This document shows, in pieces, positions 1 to 7,592 of a stretch of 64,000 nucleotides of DNA. The position numbers and the translations under genes are program-made. Under the pieces are notes generated by a model. The model did not search any database and had not been told where the DNA came from. It saw nothing but the letters and a program-made list of their open reading frames with translations. How positions within the stretch are numbered: position 1 is the first letter of the stretch; every line of letters starts with the position of its first letter. The stretch spans positions 248,001 to 312,000 of the forward strand of contig CAWDAD010000003.1 of the NCBI GenBank assembly GCA_963800235.1, in the 5' to 3' direction. Source of the stretch: CAVVNP01 sp963800235 (lineage in GTDB: Bacteria > Actinomycetota > Acidimicrobiia > Acidimicrobiales > Iamiaceae).

Positions 1-740
1 GAGCACAGCACCACCCGCTGGGACAGGGCGAGGTCGACCAGCTCGGGGTCGTGCTCGTGCATGAAGCCGTAGACCGCCTCGTTCGGCACGAACAGCAGGA
101 CGTAGCCGAGGGTGGTCTCGCGGTCGGCGTAGCCCCGGCCGGTGATCTCGCCGATGCGGGCCCGCACGTCGCGGGAGAAGGCGGACTCGGCCGCCCGTCG
201 CTCGGCCGGGGTGGCGGCGTCGACGGCGCGCAGGTAGTTGGCCACCGGGAACTTCACGTCCATGTGCAGCTGGCGCCCGCCGGGGAGGAGGAAGGTGACG
301 TCGGGGACGCTGCCGTTGGGCAGACGGTGCTGGCGGTGGTAGCTCACGCCCTCGACCAGGCCGGCCAGGCGGAGCACGTCGTCGGCCATGCGCTCGCCCC
401 ACCGGCCCCGGGCGGTGGGGTTGGCCAGGGCGTCGCGCAGCTGACCGGCGGTGGTGGCCAGCGCGGCGGTGGACCGGGCCGCCTCGGCCAGGCCGGCGGC
501 CAGCTCGCCCTGGTGGCGGGCGCCCTCGCGCCGCCACCCCGCCACCGCGTCGGTGACCCGCCGCAGCTCGGCGTGCACCGCGTCGAACTGGACGTCGACG
601 GCCTGGCTGCGCAGCTCGGCCTCGCCCGCGTCGGCCGAGCCCCGGGCCACCAGCGCCCGACGGACCAGCACCGGGACGACGAGGGCCACGCCGACCACCG
701 CGACCAGCGCGGCGAGGAGGGCGGCGGCGAGCAGCTCCAC
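1..740 (-). CDS. rmuC: RmuC family DNA recombination protein (3' part missing)
   Basis: RmuC proteins limit recombination at inverted repeats and carry a PD-(D/E)xK nuclease-like core. The reading frame is open to the window edge, so the C-terminus is missing. The N-terminus has one hydrophobic membrane segment from residue 2 (ELLAAALLAALVAVVGVAL), then a helical, probably coiled-coil stretch. The family core follows with GRWGE near residue 122, then LPGGRQLHMDVKFP and FVPNEAVYG. The start is the GTG at 740, which places the membrane anchor at the very N-terminus. It lies 25 nt after the HNH gene on the same strand, so the two may be co-transcribed. Confidence 0.9.
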   Translation of the reverse strand, partial: MELLAAALLAALVAVVGVALVVPVLVRRALVARGSADAGEAELRSQAVDVQFDAVHAELRRVTDAVAGWRREGARHQGELAAGLAEAARSTAALATTAGQLRDALANPTARGRWGERMADDVLRLAGLVEGVSYHRQHRLPNGSVPDVTFLLPGGRQLHMDVKFPVANYLRAVDAATPAERRAAESAFSRDVRARIGEITGRGYADRETTLGYVLLFVPNEAVYGFMHEHDPELVDLALSQRVVLC

Positions 741-765
741 GGCGGTCGTCTCCGGCTGCCCGGCC

Positions 766-1254
766 TCAGCCCGCCTGCGCCCGCTGGGCGGCGGTGACGG
801 CGACGTGGTGGCGGTGGCAGAGGGTCTCGAGACCGTCGAGGTGGTGGTGGCAGCCCGAGCCGTAGCCCGCCCCCCGGCGGGGTTCGACGTGGTTGACCTC
901 GACCGAGCAGGCCAGGACCAGCTCGGCCCAGGCCGGCGACGCGAACAGGGTGGCGGCCTCGACCGCGCCCATCGGCACGACCGCCCGCAGGAACCAGCGG
1001 GCGACCTGCACGTCGTCGGGGCCGACCCCGCAGCGGACGCAGCGGTGGTCGTCGCGGGCCAGCGCGGCGGCCCGGGCCCGGTCCCACCAGTGGTTCTCGC
1101 GGTACCGGTCCTCGCACGGGTTGCCGCACCAAGGGTGGCCAGGAGCGCACGGACCGTCGCACCAGCGGCAGCGATCGGCCCGGCCCGACCACTGCGAGCG
1201 GTCGCAGCGACCCGCCTGGTGCAGGTAGCGAACGTCTGTGCGGTCCCGGGCCAT
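766..1254 (-). CDS. HNH endonuclease domain protein
   Basis: A protein of about 162 aa with a Cys-rich N-terminal half (CRWCDGPC, CGNPCEDR, CVRCG) and a C-terminal HNH-like signature: VNHVEPRRGAGYGSGCHHH followed by LETLCHRHH. The spacing is that of a beta-beta-alpha-metal nuclease fold with structural zinc. The substrate is unknown. No methylase or restriction partner is beside it, so a restriction role is not supported. ATG 1254 was preferred over GTG 1260 because a CACACT -10-like element sits 7 nt upstream. The gene is upstream of rmuC on the same strand, so a DNA-repair link is possible but inferred. Confidence 0.75.
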   Translation of the reverse strand: MARDRTDVRYLHQAGRCDRSQWSGRADRCRWCDGPCAPGHPWCGNPCEDRYRENHWWDRARAAALARDDHRCVRCGVGPDDVQVARWFLRAVVPMGAVEAATLFASPAWAELVLACSVEVNHVEPRRGAGYGSGCHHHLDGLETLCHRHHVAVTAAQRAQAG

Positions 1255-1363
1255 CGACACGAGTGTGCCGAGGGGGTGTGACAGGTTTCGGTGATGGTGG
1301 GGTGGAGGCGACCCGGGTGCGGGTCGGCGGGGCCGGGCCCGCCGGCGAGGGAGGACGGGCGGC

Positions 1364-1771
1364 TCAGACCTCGGGGGGCTTCACCCCCGGCCGCCGCACC
1401 AGGGCCAGGCTGCCGTTGGGGTCGTCGGGGTCGAGCAGGAGCTGGACGGGCAGGTCGTGGGGCAGGCCGTCGTCGTCGACCTCGATGACGATGGTCTCCT
1501 GGTCCTTCGGCTCGAAGACCTCCTGCAGCCCGAGCGCCATGCCCTGCATCACCGCACCGAGGGCGGTGCGGCGGCTCCAGCTCGTCAGCCGGGACGCGAA
1601 GGCCGGGGCCTCGGCCACGTGCGCGGCGTCCTCGGCGTGCAGCACGGACCGGCGCTCGCCCCAGCGCTCGACCCGGTGGACGGTCTCCTCGTCGTACCAG
1701 CCGTCGAGGTCGTCGAGCGGGTCGGGGTCCGGCTCTCCGCCCCCGGCGCCGTGCTCGGACCGATCACTCAC
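1364..1771 (-). CDS. Conserved hypothetical protein, acidic, 135 aa
   Basis: I do not recognise a named family. The protein is acidic (many D/E, an N-terminal DPDPLDDLDGWYDEE segment), with no signal peptide or membrane segment. A central helix (SWSRRTALGAVMQGMALGLQ) is followed by a beta-rich part (TIVIEVDDDGLP, VQLLLDPDDPNGSLALV). Reality is supported by codon bias and by the promoter: TAGGGT lies exactly 6 nt upstream of the GTG start, the leaderless layout seen across the window. Probably a lineage-specific cytosolic protein. Confidence 0.75.
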   Translation of the reverse strand: MSDRSEHGAGGGEPDPDPLDDLDGWYDEETVHRVERWGERRSVLHAEDAAHVAEAPAFASRLTSWSRRTALGAVMQGMALGLQEVFEPKDQETIVIEVDDDGLPHDLPVQLLLDPDDPNGSLALVRRPGVKPPEV

Positions 1772-1777
1772 CCCCTC

Positions 1778-1783
1778 ACCCTA
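1778..1783 (-). promoter_or_regulatory. -10 element (TAGGGT), leaderless layout
   Basis: TAGGGT on the minus strand, 6 nt before GTG 1771. The transcript would start at or next to the start codon. Confidence 0.55.
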
Positions 1784-1863
1784 CGACCGCGCCCACCGCC
1801 CCCGCCCACCCACCCCGCCCACCGCCACCGGACCGACGGCCGGGTCGACCACCCGCGGCCGCC

Positions 1864-2565
1864 TCAGGTGCGCCGGTACCGGACCTCGGTCACGGTGAGG
1901 TCCGGGAAGGGGCGGACCGCCACCGCCCCGTCAGCCTCCCAGCCCTGCGACTCGTAGAACGCCCGGGCCCGCCGGTTGCGGTCGACCACCCACAGCCGGA
2001 GGTCGGTCAGGCCCATCTCACCCAAGTGCTCGACCCCGGCCGCCAGCAGCGCGGCCCCCCACCCGCGCCGGAAGCCGCTCGGGTCGACGTAGAGCGAGCA
2101 CACCTGACCTCCGTGGTCACCGGTCGGGTCGGCGACGTCGTCGCCGCGCTCCCCGCCGGCCTCGCGGTACGGACCGACGTCGCAGAACCCGTGGACCTCG
2201 CCCGGGCGCCCGAGCACCAGCAGCCGGTGGCGGCGCGACGGCGGCCAGGCGGCCCGCTGCGACCACCACGCCGCCGACGGGTGCACCTCGGCCCGGTGGT
2301 CGAGGAAGTCGTCGTCGACCACGCCGCGGTAGCCGACCTGCCACGACCGCCACTTCACCGCCGCCGCCGCCGTGCCGTCGGCCTCGACCGCGGCGCGCAC
2401 CGGGGGCACGTCGCCGTCGGGCGCCACCTCGGCGAACGGCGGGGGGAGCGACAGCCCGAACCGGCGGCGGACCAGCCGGGCGGCCGACCGGTCGGCGTCC
2501 GACGGCGGGTCGGGGAAGCTGCGACGGACGAGGGCGAGCAGCTCCTCGCTCGGATCCTGGATCAC
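1864..2565 (-). CDS. GNAT family N-acetyltransferase
   Basis: A 233-aa GNAT-fold acyltransferase. The C-terminal half has the family core: CSLYVDPSGFRRGWGAALL (motif A, acetyl-CoA pyrophosphate loop) and LWVVDRNRRARAFYESQGW (motif B, with the typical ARAFYE...GW ending). The N-terminal about 90 residues are less typical. The substrate cannot be told. Its ATG overlaps the rsmI stop (ATGA), so it is translationally coupled as the last gene of the DUF192-rsmI-GNAT run. Confidence 0.85.
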   Translation of the reverse strand: MIQDPSEELLALVRRSFPDPPSDADRSAARLVRRRFGLSLPPPFAEVAPDGDVPPVRAAVEADGTAAAAVKWRSWQVGYRGVVDDDFLDHRAEVHPSAAWWSQRAAWPPSRRHRLLVLGRPGEVHGFCDVGPYREAGGERGDDVADPTGDHGGQVCSLYVDPSGFRRGWGAALLAAGVEHLGEMGLTDLRLWVVDRNRRARAFYESQGWEADGAVAVRPFPDLTVTEVRYRRT

Positions 2566-3434
2566 CGGGCGTCGACCGCCGCCCGGTACGCCCGCCGTCG
2601 CGGCACGCCCAGCTCGTCCGCCACCCGGTCGGCGGCGTCGCGCACGCTGAGCCCGTCGGTCAGGGCCGCCCGGGCGGCGGCCGCGACCTCGGCGTCGGTC
2701 GCCGCCGGCCGGTCGGGCGCCCCCTGCAGCACCACCACCACCTCACCCCGCGGCGCGCTCGCCGCGCACCACTCGCGAGCGGCGTCGAGGGAGCCGCGGA
2801 ACCACTCCTCGTGCAGCTTGGTCAGCTCGCGCGCCACCACCACGCGCCGGTCGCCGCCGCAGATCGCGGCCAGGTCGTCGAGGGTCCGGACCAGCCGGTG
2901 GGGCGCCTCGTAGAGCACCACGGTGCGGGGCTCGGCCGACACCTCGGCCAGCCGCTGCGAGCGGCCGGAGCCCTTGCGGGGCAGGAAGCCCTCGAAGGCG
3001 AAGCGACCGGTGGGGAGTCCGCTGCCGACCAGGGCGGCGACGCCGGCGGAGGGGCCCGGCACCACCTCCACCCGGTGTCCCGCCGCCACCGCGGCCGCCA
3101 CCAGCTCCTGCCCCGGGTCGGACAGGCCGGGCAGGCCGGCGTCGCTCACCAACGCCACCCGCGCGCCGGTGGCCAGGCGACGGAGGACGCCGGCGGTGGC
3201 CCGCGACTCGGTGTGGTCGTTGACCACCACCAGCCGGTCGTGGGCCACGCCGGCGTGCTGGAGCAGCCGGCCGGTGCGACGGGCGTCCTCGCAGCAGATG
3301 ACGTCCGCCGCCACGAGGGCCTCGACGGCGCGCGACGAGAGGTCGCCGAGGTTGCCGATGGGCGTCGCCACCAGCACCAGGACGCCCCCGCCGGCCGGCA
3401 CCCCGGCGCGCCCGTCGTCGGCCGGCTCCGTCAC
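2562..3434 (-). CDS. rsmI: 16S rRNA (cytidine-1402-2'-O)-methyltransferase RsmI
   Basis: RsmI uses SAM to 2'-O-methylate C1402 in the 30S decoding centre. The 290-aa product matches the usual family length. Motifs in order: LVLVATPIGNLGDLSSRAVEAL near the N-terminus, CCEDARRTGRLL, VSDAGLPGLSDPGQELV, VVPGPSAGVAAL and GFLPRKGSGR (tetrapyrrole-methylase fold), then a C-terminal helical part. The frame is open further upstream, but GTG 3434 overlaps the preceding DUF192 stop as GTGA and is the logical start. It ends in an ATGA overlap with the GNAT gene. Confidence 0.95.
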   Translation of the reverse strand: MTEPADDGRAGVPAGGGVLVLVATPIGNLGDLSSRAVEALVAADVICCEDARRTGRLLQHAGVAHDRLVVVNDHTESRATAGVLRRLATGARVALVSDAGLPGLSDPGQELVAAAVAAGHRVEVVPGPSAGVAALVGSGLPTGRFAFEGFLPRKGSGRSQRLAEVSAEPRTVVLYEAPHRLVRTLDDLAAICGGDRRVVVARELTKLHEEWFRGSLDAAREWCAASAPRGEVVVVLQGAPDRPAATDAEVAAAARAALTDGLSVRDAADRVADELGVPRRRAYRAAVDAR

Positions 3435-3880
3435 CCGCCCACCCCCGGGACGCGGCCGACGGACACGACCGAGCCGACGCCGAGGCCCCAACGTCCGAAG
3501 GCGCCGGCCTCGGCCTCGATCACGCGACGGGCCCGCAGGACGGTCGGACCGAGTCGCCACGGGCGCAGCATCGCCGTGCGCAGGACCACCCCGTCAGCGT
3601 CGCAGAAGGCCACGTCGAGGGCGAAGCGCATGCCGGCGGTGTGGACGCTGCGGCACGGTTCGAGCACGACGGCGCCCTCGACCCCGTCGCGCCCCAGCAG
3701 GCCCCGCCCACGGGCCCGGCGCGACCGGAGCACCGCCACCGGGGCGACGGCGCGCCCGTCGACAACCAGGCGCGTGGCGGCCGAGCCGATGCGATCCGCT
3801 CCGTGCGGGCCCGTCGTTCCGGCCGGTCGACGCGGACGCGCTAGTCGGTCTCGGGCGAGCGCCCCACGGCGTCGACCCAC
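3431..3880 (-). CDS. DUF192 family protein
   Basis: The DUF192 core is clear: GRGLLGRDGVEGAVVLEPC, then SVHTAGMRFALDVAFCDADG (the family's MRFxIDVxFLD segment), and a C-terminal EAEAGAFGRWGLGVGS. The function of this small beta-rich family is unknown. The start is uncertain. GTG 3880 gives 149 aa and overlaps the upstream gene by 40 nt; the next in-frame GTG (3739) would cut into the first strand. The stop overlaps the rsmI start (GTGA), implying coupling. Confidence 0.8.
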   Translation of the reverse strand: MGRRRGALARDRLARPRRPAGTTGPHGADRIGSAATRLVVDGRAVAPVAVLRSRRARGRGLLGRDGVEGAVVLEPCRSVHTAGMRFALDVAFCDADGVVLRTAMLRPWRLGPTVLRARRVIEAEAGAFGRWGLGVGSVVSVGRVPGVGG

Positions 3881-4353
3881 GGCCGGAGCCGCACGTCGTC
3901 GGCCGCCACCTCGTCGGACACGTCGTCCGGATCGACCTGGGTCACCGGCAGGTCGACCTCCCGGTCGAGCCGCTTCACGCGGTGCTTGTCGGACCACTTC
4001 TTCAGGCCCTTCGACCCCTGCACCACCATGATCTCGTCGATGTCGCCGCGGCCCTGCAGGATCTCGGCGATCACGTCGGCGGCGTCGCTGAGGCGGGTGA
4101 CCTCGCCGTTCACCTCGACGCCGAGCGACGCCACCAGCTCGGTCAGCAGGCTCAACCGCTTGACCGCGTCCTCCTCGACCTGACCGGTGCTCCAGGTCCC
4201 GCCCTGGTTCGGCAGCCGCTCGGGGACGATCACGTGGAACGAGACGGGACCCTGGTCGAGCCGGTCGATCATCGCCTTGCCGAGCGCCGCGCCCCCGACG
4301 GTCGAGATGGCCACCACCAGCACGGTGGACGGGTCGGCGTTCGAGTCGCTCAT
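3841..4353 (-). CDS. Universal-stress-protein-like conserved protein
   Basis: A 170-aa cytosolic alpha/beta protein. It opens with a hydrophobic strand (TVLVVAISTVGG), a second strand FHVIVPE, a charged helix region, and later DIDEIMVVQGSKGLKKW, a layout resembling Usp/Rossmann-like folds. The usual Usp ATP motif (GxxGxxG(S/T)) is not obvious, so this is only a fold-level guess. Of two consecutive start codons (GTG 4356, ATG 4353), ATG 4353 has the better spacing to the AAGGGA ribosome site. It sits 38 nt after ychF and may share its transcript. Confidence 0.7.
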   Translation of the reverse strand: MSDSNADPSTVLVVAISTVGGAALGKAMIDRLDQGPVSFHVIVPERLPNQGGTWSTGQVEEDAVKRLSLLTELVASLGVEVNGEVTRLSDAADVIAEILQGRGDIDEIMVVQGSKGLKKWSDKHRVKRLDREVDLPVTQVDPDDVSDEVAADDVRLRPWVDAVGRSPETD

Positions 4354-4391
4354 CACGGTCCCTTCGGTTCGGGTGATCCGGGGGCGTCCGG

Positions 4392-5468
4392 TCAGACGTT
4401 GAAGCGGATCTCCAGCACATCGCCGTCTAGCACGACGTAGTCCTTGCCCTCTACCCGAAGCCGACCCGCGTCACGCGCCTTCGACCACGAGCCCACCTCG
4501 AGCAGCGCGTCCCAGTGGATGACCTCGGCCCTGATGAAGCCGCGCTCGAAGTCGGTGTGGATCCGACCGGCCGCCTGCGGGGCGGTCGACCCGGCCCGGA
4601 TGGTCCAGGCCCGGCTCTCCTTCTCGCCCGTGGTGAAGAAGGTGCGCAGGCCGAGCAGCTCGTAGGCCGCCCGCAGGAACCGGGGCAGGGCGCCCTCGCC
4701 GAGGCCGAGCGCCTCGAGCATCTCGGTCCGCTCCTCGCCCACCAGCTGGGCGGCCTCGGCCTCCAGCTGCACCGACACGCCGAGCACCTCGGCCCGGTCC
4801 CCCAGCTCGGCCCGCACGGGAGCGGTGAGCTCGTCGACCCGGTCGAGGTCGTCCTCGCCGATGTTGACCACCGCCAGCACCGGCTTGTTCGACAGGAGGA
4901 AGTAGGGCCGCAGCAGCTCGCGGCGGGCCGGGTCGAGGTCGCTGCGGTAGAGGGGGGTGCCCTCGGACAGGACGGCCAGGGCGGCGTCCAGCGCCTCGAC
5001 CTCCGGCCCGAGCGAGCGGTCCTGCTTGGCCGCCTTGCGCCGCCGCTCGACCTGGTTCTCGACCGACTCGAGGTCGGCCAGGGCCAGCTCGACCTCGACG
5101 ATGCGCAGGCACTCGAGCGGATCGGACGGACCGGGCACGTCGCCGTCGGCGAAGGCCCGCAGCACGTAGACGACGGCCTCGACCTCGCGGATGCCGCCGA
5201 GGAACCGGTTGCCCAGGCCCTCGCCCTTGCTCGCCCCCTCGACCAGCCCGCCGATGTCCACGAACTGCACGCTCGCCGGCACCACCTTCTTCGACCGGCT
5301 CATCGCCGCCAGGCGGTCGAGCCGGTCGTCGGGCACCTTGGCCACGCCCACGTTGGGGTCGGTGGTGGCGAAGGCGTACGGCGCCGCCAGCGCCCCACCG
5401 CCCGCCAGCGCGTTGTACAGCGAGGACTTCCCCGCGTTCGGCAGCCCGACGAACCCGAACCGCTCCAT
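4392..5468 (-). CDS. ychF: Redox/ribosome-associated GTPase/ATPase YchF
   Basis: YchF (OLA1 family) is an Obg-related P-loop ATPase that binds ribosomes. The 358-aa length is normal. The G1 loop GLPNAGKSS is at residues 7-15, followed by the YchF block NVGVAKVPDDRLDRLA, the DxxG-type FVDIGGLVEGASKGEGLGNRFL, a helical insertion, then a C-terminal TGS domain (FFTTGEKESRAWTIRAGSTA ... HTDFERGFIRAEVI). The open frame continues upstream through tandem repeats, but ATG 5468 matches the family N-terminus. An ATGTAATG sequence at the start creates a minimal start-stop unit just before the real ATG. Confidence 0.95.
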   Translation of the reverse strand: MERFGFVGLPNAGKSSLYNALAGGGALAAPYAFATTDPNVGVAKVPDDRLDRLAAMSRSKKVVPASVQFVDIGGLVEGASKGEGLGNRFLGGIREVEAVVYVLRAFADGDVPGPSDPLECLRIVEVELALADLESVENQVERRRKAAKQDRSLGPEVEALDAALAVLSEGTPLYRSDLDPARRELLRPYFLLSNKPVLAVVNIGEDDLDRVDELTAPVRAELGDRAEVLGVSVQLEAEAAQLVGEERTEMLEALGLGEGALPRFLRAAYELLGLRTFFTTGEKESRAWTIRAGSTAPQAAGRIHTDFERGFIRAEVIHWDALLEVGSWSKARDAGRLRVEGKDYVVLDGDVLEIRFNV

Positions 5469-5515
5469 TACATCTCGACCTTTGGGCTCGCTCCGCTCGC
5501 GCTCAGGTCTGGCTT

Positions 5516-5741
5516 CGCCATGACGGGTGTCATCGGTTGCGCTGCTCCGCCTGGCGGCTGCGCCGCGTTGCTGGGCGTCGCCTCCGGCGACGCTGGCTGC
5601 GCCATGACGGGTGTCATCGGCTGCGCTGCTCCGCCTGGCGGCTGCGCCGCGTTGCTGGGCGTCGCCTCCGGCGACGCTGGCTGCGCCATGACGGGTGTCA
5701 TCGGCTGCGCTGCTCCGCCTGGCGGCTGCGCCGCGTTGCCG
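5516..5741. repeat. 84-bp tandem repeat, about 2.7 copies
   Basis: The word atgacgggtgtcatcgg recurs at 5520, 5604 and 5688, an 84-bp period with almost no mismatches. Each unit contains short palindromes: ATGAC-GGGT-GTCAT and GCGTCGCC-TCC-GGCGACGC (8-bp stem). The period is a multiple of three, so frames stay open, but the peptides have no gene-like character. Confidence 0.9.
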
Positions 5742-5828
5742 GGCCGGGAAACGTGCTCGAACGCACCGTGGAGGTGCAGAACGGCACGATTCTCCCGGTA
5801 CGGAGCAGCCTGACCCGAGGGCTCCGGC

Positions 5829-6020
5829 CAGCCGGCGAGGGAAGCGCCAGCGACGAGCCGGACGCGTCCACCGCAGGTGGACGCCATGAACACAGCCGGC
5901 GAGGGAAGCGCCAGCGACGAGCCGGACGCGTCCACCGCAGGTGGACGCCATGAACACAGCCGGCGAGGGAAGCGCCAGCGACGAGCCGGACGCGTCCGCC
6001 GCAGGTGGACGCCATGAACC
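5829..6020. repeat. 64-bp tandem repeat, 3 copies, with hairpin
   Basis: Units begin at 5829, 5893 and 5957 (cagccggcgagggaagcg...). Each carries GCGTCCACC-GCA-GGTGGACGC, a perfect 9-bp stem with a 3-nt loop. In copy 3 an A-to-G change leaves a G-T wobble. 64 is not a multiple of three, so this array is not coding. The third copy ends just before the nuoF-like stop codon. Confidence 0.9.
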
Positions 6021-6027
6021 CAGCCCG

Positions 6028-7509
6028 TCATTCGAAGGTGCCGGAACGTTCGGCTCGGGCGGCCTCGCCGCTGCGCTGGTCGAGGCGGTCGGCGGGGGCC
6101 TCGCCCGAGTCCTCGGCGTCGAAGGTCCAGTCGGGCTGCTTCTGGCGGTGGCGCTCGTCGAGCACGGCCCGGCCGTCGGGGTCGAGTCGCTCGATCTCGG
6201 CGATCAGCACCGGCTCCACCACCGCCCGGTCGCCCTCCTCGACGTCGACCTCGAGCGCCTTCGGGAAGGTGGTCAGCAGGCTGTTCACCACCATCTGCTG
6301 CTGGGTGGCGAGGAAGCAGCGGGCGCCGTCGGTCACGGTGTCGAGCCGGCGATCGAGCTCCTGCAGGTCCTGCTCGGCGACCCGGTGGTCGAGGGCCTTC
6401 ATCAGCACCTCGGTGATGGCCCGACCGTCCTGCTTGCACGGCGTGCACTGCCCGCACGACTCGACGCTCAGGAACCGGGCGACGCCCGCCGCCACCGCCA
6501 CCGGGTCGATGGTGTGGTCGAACACGATGAAGCCGCCGGTGCCGAGCCCGGAGCCGGCGGCCCGCATGTCCTCGTAGGTGAGCGGCGTGTGCAGGGCGTC
6601 GCCGGGGATGAGCGGGTTGGACACCCCCGAGAGCACCGCGGAGACGGTTCCGCCCTCGAGCACGCCGCCGCCGACCTGCTCGATGACCTCGCGCAGGGTG
6701 GTGCCCATCGGGACCTCGGCGACGCCGTGGCGGGCCGTGTCGCCGGTGATGGTGCACACGATGGTGCCGGGTGAGCGCTCGGTGCCGACCGAACGGAACC
6801 ACTCGGCCCCGTTCACCAGGATCCCGGGCAGGTTGGCCATGGTCTCGACGTTGTTGACCAGCACCGGCGGCACCGCCGTCTCGTCGTCGCCCACCGCCAG
6901 GACCTCGTCGCCGGCCAGGGCGGAGTCGCCCACCGCGTCGTCGATGCCGCGCCGCCAGGGCGGGGCGACCCGGGGGAACGGCATCCGCCCCTCGATCACC
7001 TCGAGCAGGGCGGTCTCCTCGCCGAACAGGTACTCCTCGGGCCCGCCGACCACGTCGATGGTGACCCCGCCGGCCCAGTCGGCGGCGTTCAGCTCGGCCG
7101 CGGCGGCGCGCAGCAGGCCGATCTGCTCGGCCCAGCGCTCCTTGGTGGCGACGACCACCTCGTCGGCACCGATGGTGGCGGCGGCGATGAGGGCGCCCTC
7201 GAGCACCCGGTAGGGGTTGGCCCGGATGATGGCCCGGTCCTTGAACGAGCCGGGCTCGCCCTCGGCCGCGTTGACGACCACGGTGGCCGACAGATCGTCG
7301 GACAGGTTGGCGGCCACCGTCCGCCACTTGGTGCCGGTCGGGAAACCGCTGCCGCCCCGTCCCCGCAGGCCCGAGGCCCCGACGAGGTCGAGGGTCGCGG
7401 CCGGGCCGGCGTCGAGGGCCGCCTGGAGGCCCGCCCGGCCGCCGGCCTCGACCCAGGCGTCGAGCGAGCGGACCGGTTCGGGATCGAGCACCCGAGCTTC
7501 ATCAGACAT
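6028..7509 (-). CDS. NuoF-like NADH:quinone oxidoreductase 51-kDa family protein (stand-alone)
   Basis: A 493-aa member of the NuoF/HoxF flavoprotein family, which binds NADH, FMN and a 4Fe-4S cluster. Seen: GLRGRGGSGFPTGTKW and NAAEGEPGSFKDR (FMN/NADH loops), GGPEEYLFGEETALLE, then the cluster ligands ESCGQCTPCK with a fourth Cys in GARCFLA. No other complex I subunit is nearby, so it is not evidently part of a nuo operon; a partner would be elsewhere. The C-terminus has a charged extension. TAGGGT lies 7 nt before the ATG, supporting the start. Confidence 0.88.
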   Translation of the reverse strand: MSDEARVLDPEPVRSLDAWVEAGGRAGLQAALDAGPAATLDLVGASGLRGRGGSGFPTGTKWRTVAANLSDDLSATVVVNAAEGEPGSFKDRAIIRANPYRVLEGALIAAATIGADEVVVATKERWAEQIGLLRAAAAELNAADWAGGVTIDVVGGPEEYLFGEETALLEVIEGRMPFPRVAPPWRRGIDDAVGDSALAGDEVLAVGDDETAVPPVLVNNVETMANLPGILVNGAEWFRSVGTERSPGTIVCTITGDTARHGVAEVPMGTTLREVIEQVGGGVLEGGTVSAVLSGVSNPLIPGDALHTPLTYEDMRAAGSGLGTGGFIVFDHTIDPVAVAAGVARFLSVESCGQCTPCKQDGRAITEVLMKALDHRVAEQDLQELDRRLDTVTDGARCFLATQQQMVVNSLLTTFPKALEVDVEEGDRAVVEPVLIAEIERLDPDGRAVLDERHRQKQPDWTFDAEDSGEAPADRLDQRSGEAARAERSGTFE

Positions 7510-7516
7510 GAGCGAC

Positions 7517-7522
7517 ACCCTA
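7517..7522 (-). promoter_or_regulatory. -10 element (TAGGGT) of the NuoF-like gene
   Basis: TAGGGT on the minus strand with a 7-nt gap to ATG 7509, leaderless layout. Confidence 0.55.
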
Positions 7523-7592
7523 GGAGCGCGCCGGACCCCCTCCGGAGCCCACCCCGCCGGCCGCGGCGGTCGCACCGGCCGGGCCGGGCCGG

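Larger units (their letters stand above)
5469..6027. other. 559-bp non-coding region with two tandem-repeat arrays
   Basis: The only gene-free stretch over 300 bp in the window, between nuoF-like (6028) and ychF (5468), both leftward. It holds an 84-bp array (5516-5741), a spacer of about 85 bp, and a 64-bp array (5829-6020). Frames open through it give low-complexity Ala/Pro/Arg-rich strings and are not genes. Next to ychF there is a GAGCG-rich segment and AAAGG 5 nt before the start-stop ATGTAATG. Confidence 0.8.

Noticed and set aside
766..1254. Restriction system based on the HNH protein
   Set aside because: No methyltransferase, specificity subunit or phage gene lies near; the neighbour is rmuC. 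Called only as an HNH protein.
3431..4420. A 329-aa fusion of the Usp-like and DUF192 proteins
   Set aside because: The upstream part of this frame is a shifted read of the Usp-like gene. The DUF192 domain starts near 3770 and a separate start is more likely.
5516..5741. Repeat-containing protein gene
   Set aside because: The 84-bp period keeps frames open on both strands, but translations are low-complexity and end in the ychF or nuoF-like frames as extensions.
5829..6020. CRISPR array
   Set aside because: Units are contiguous tandem copies with no variable spacers, only three copies, and no cas genes nearby.
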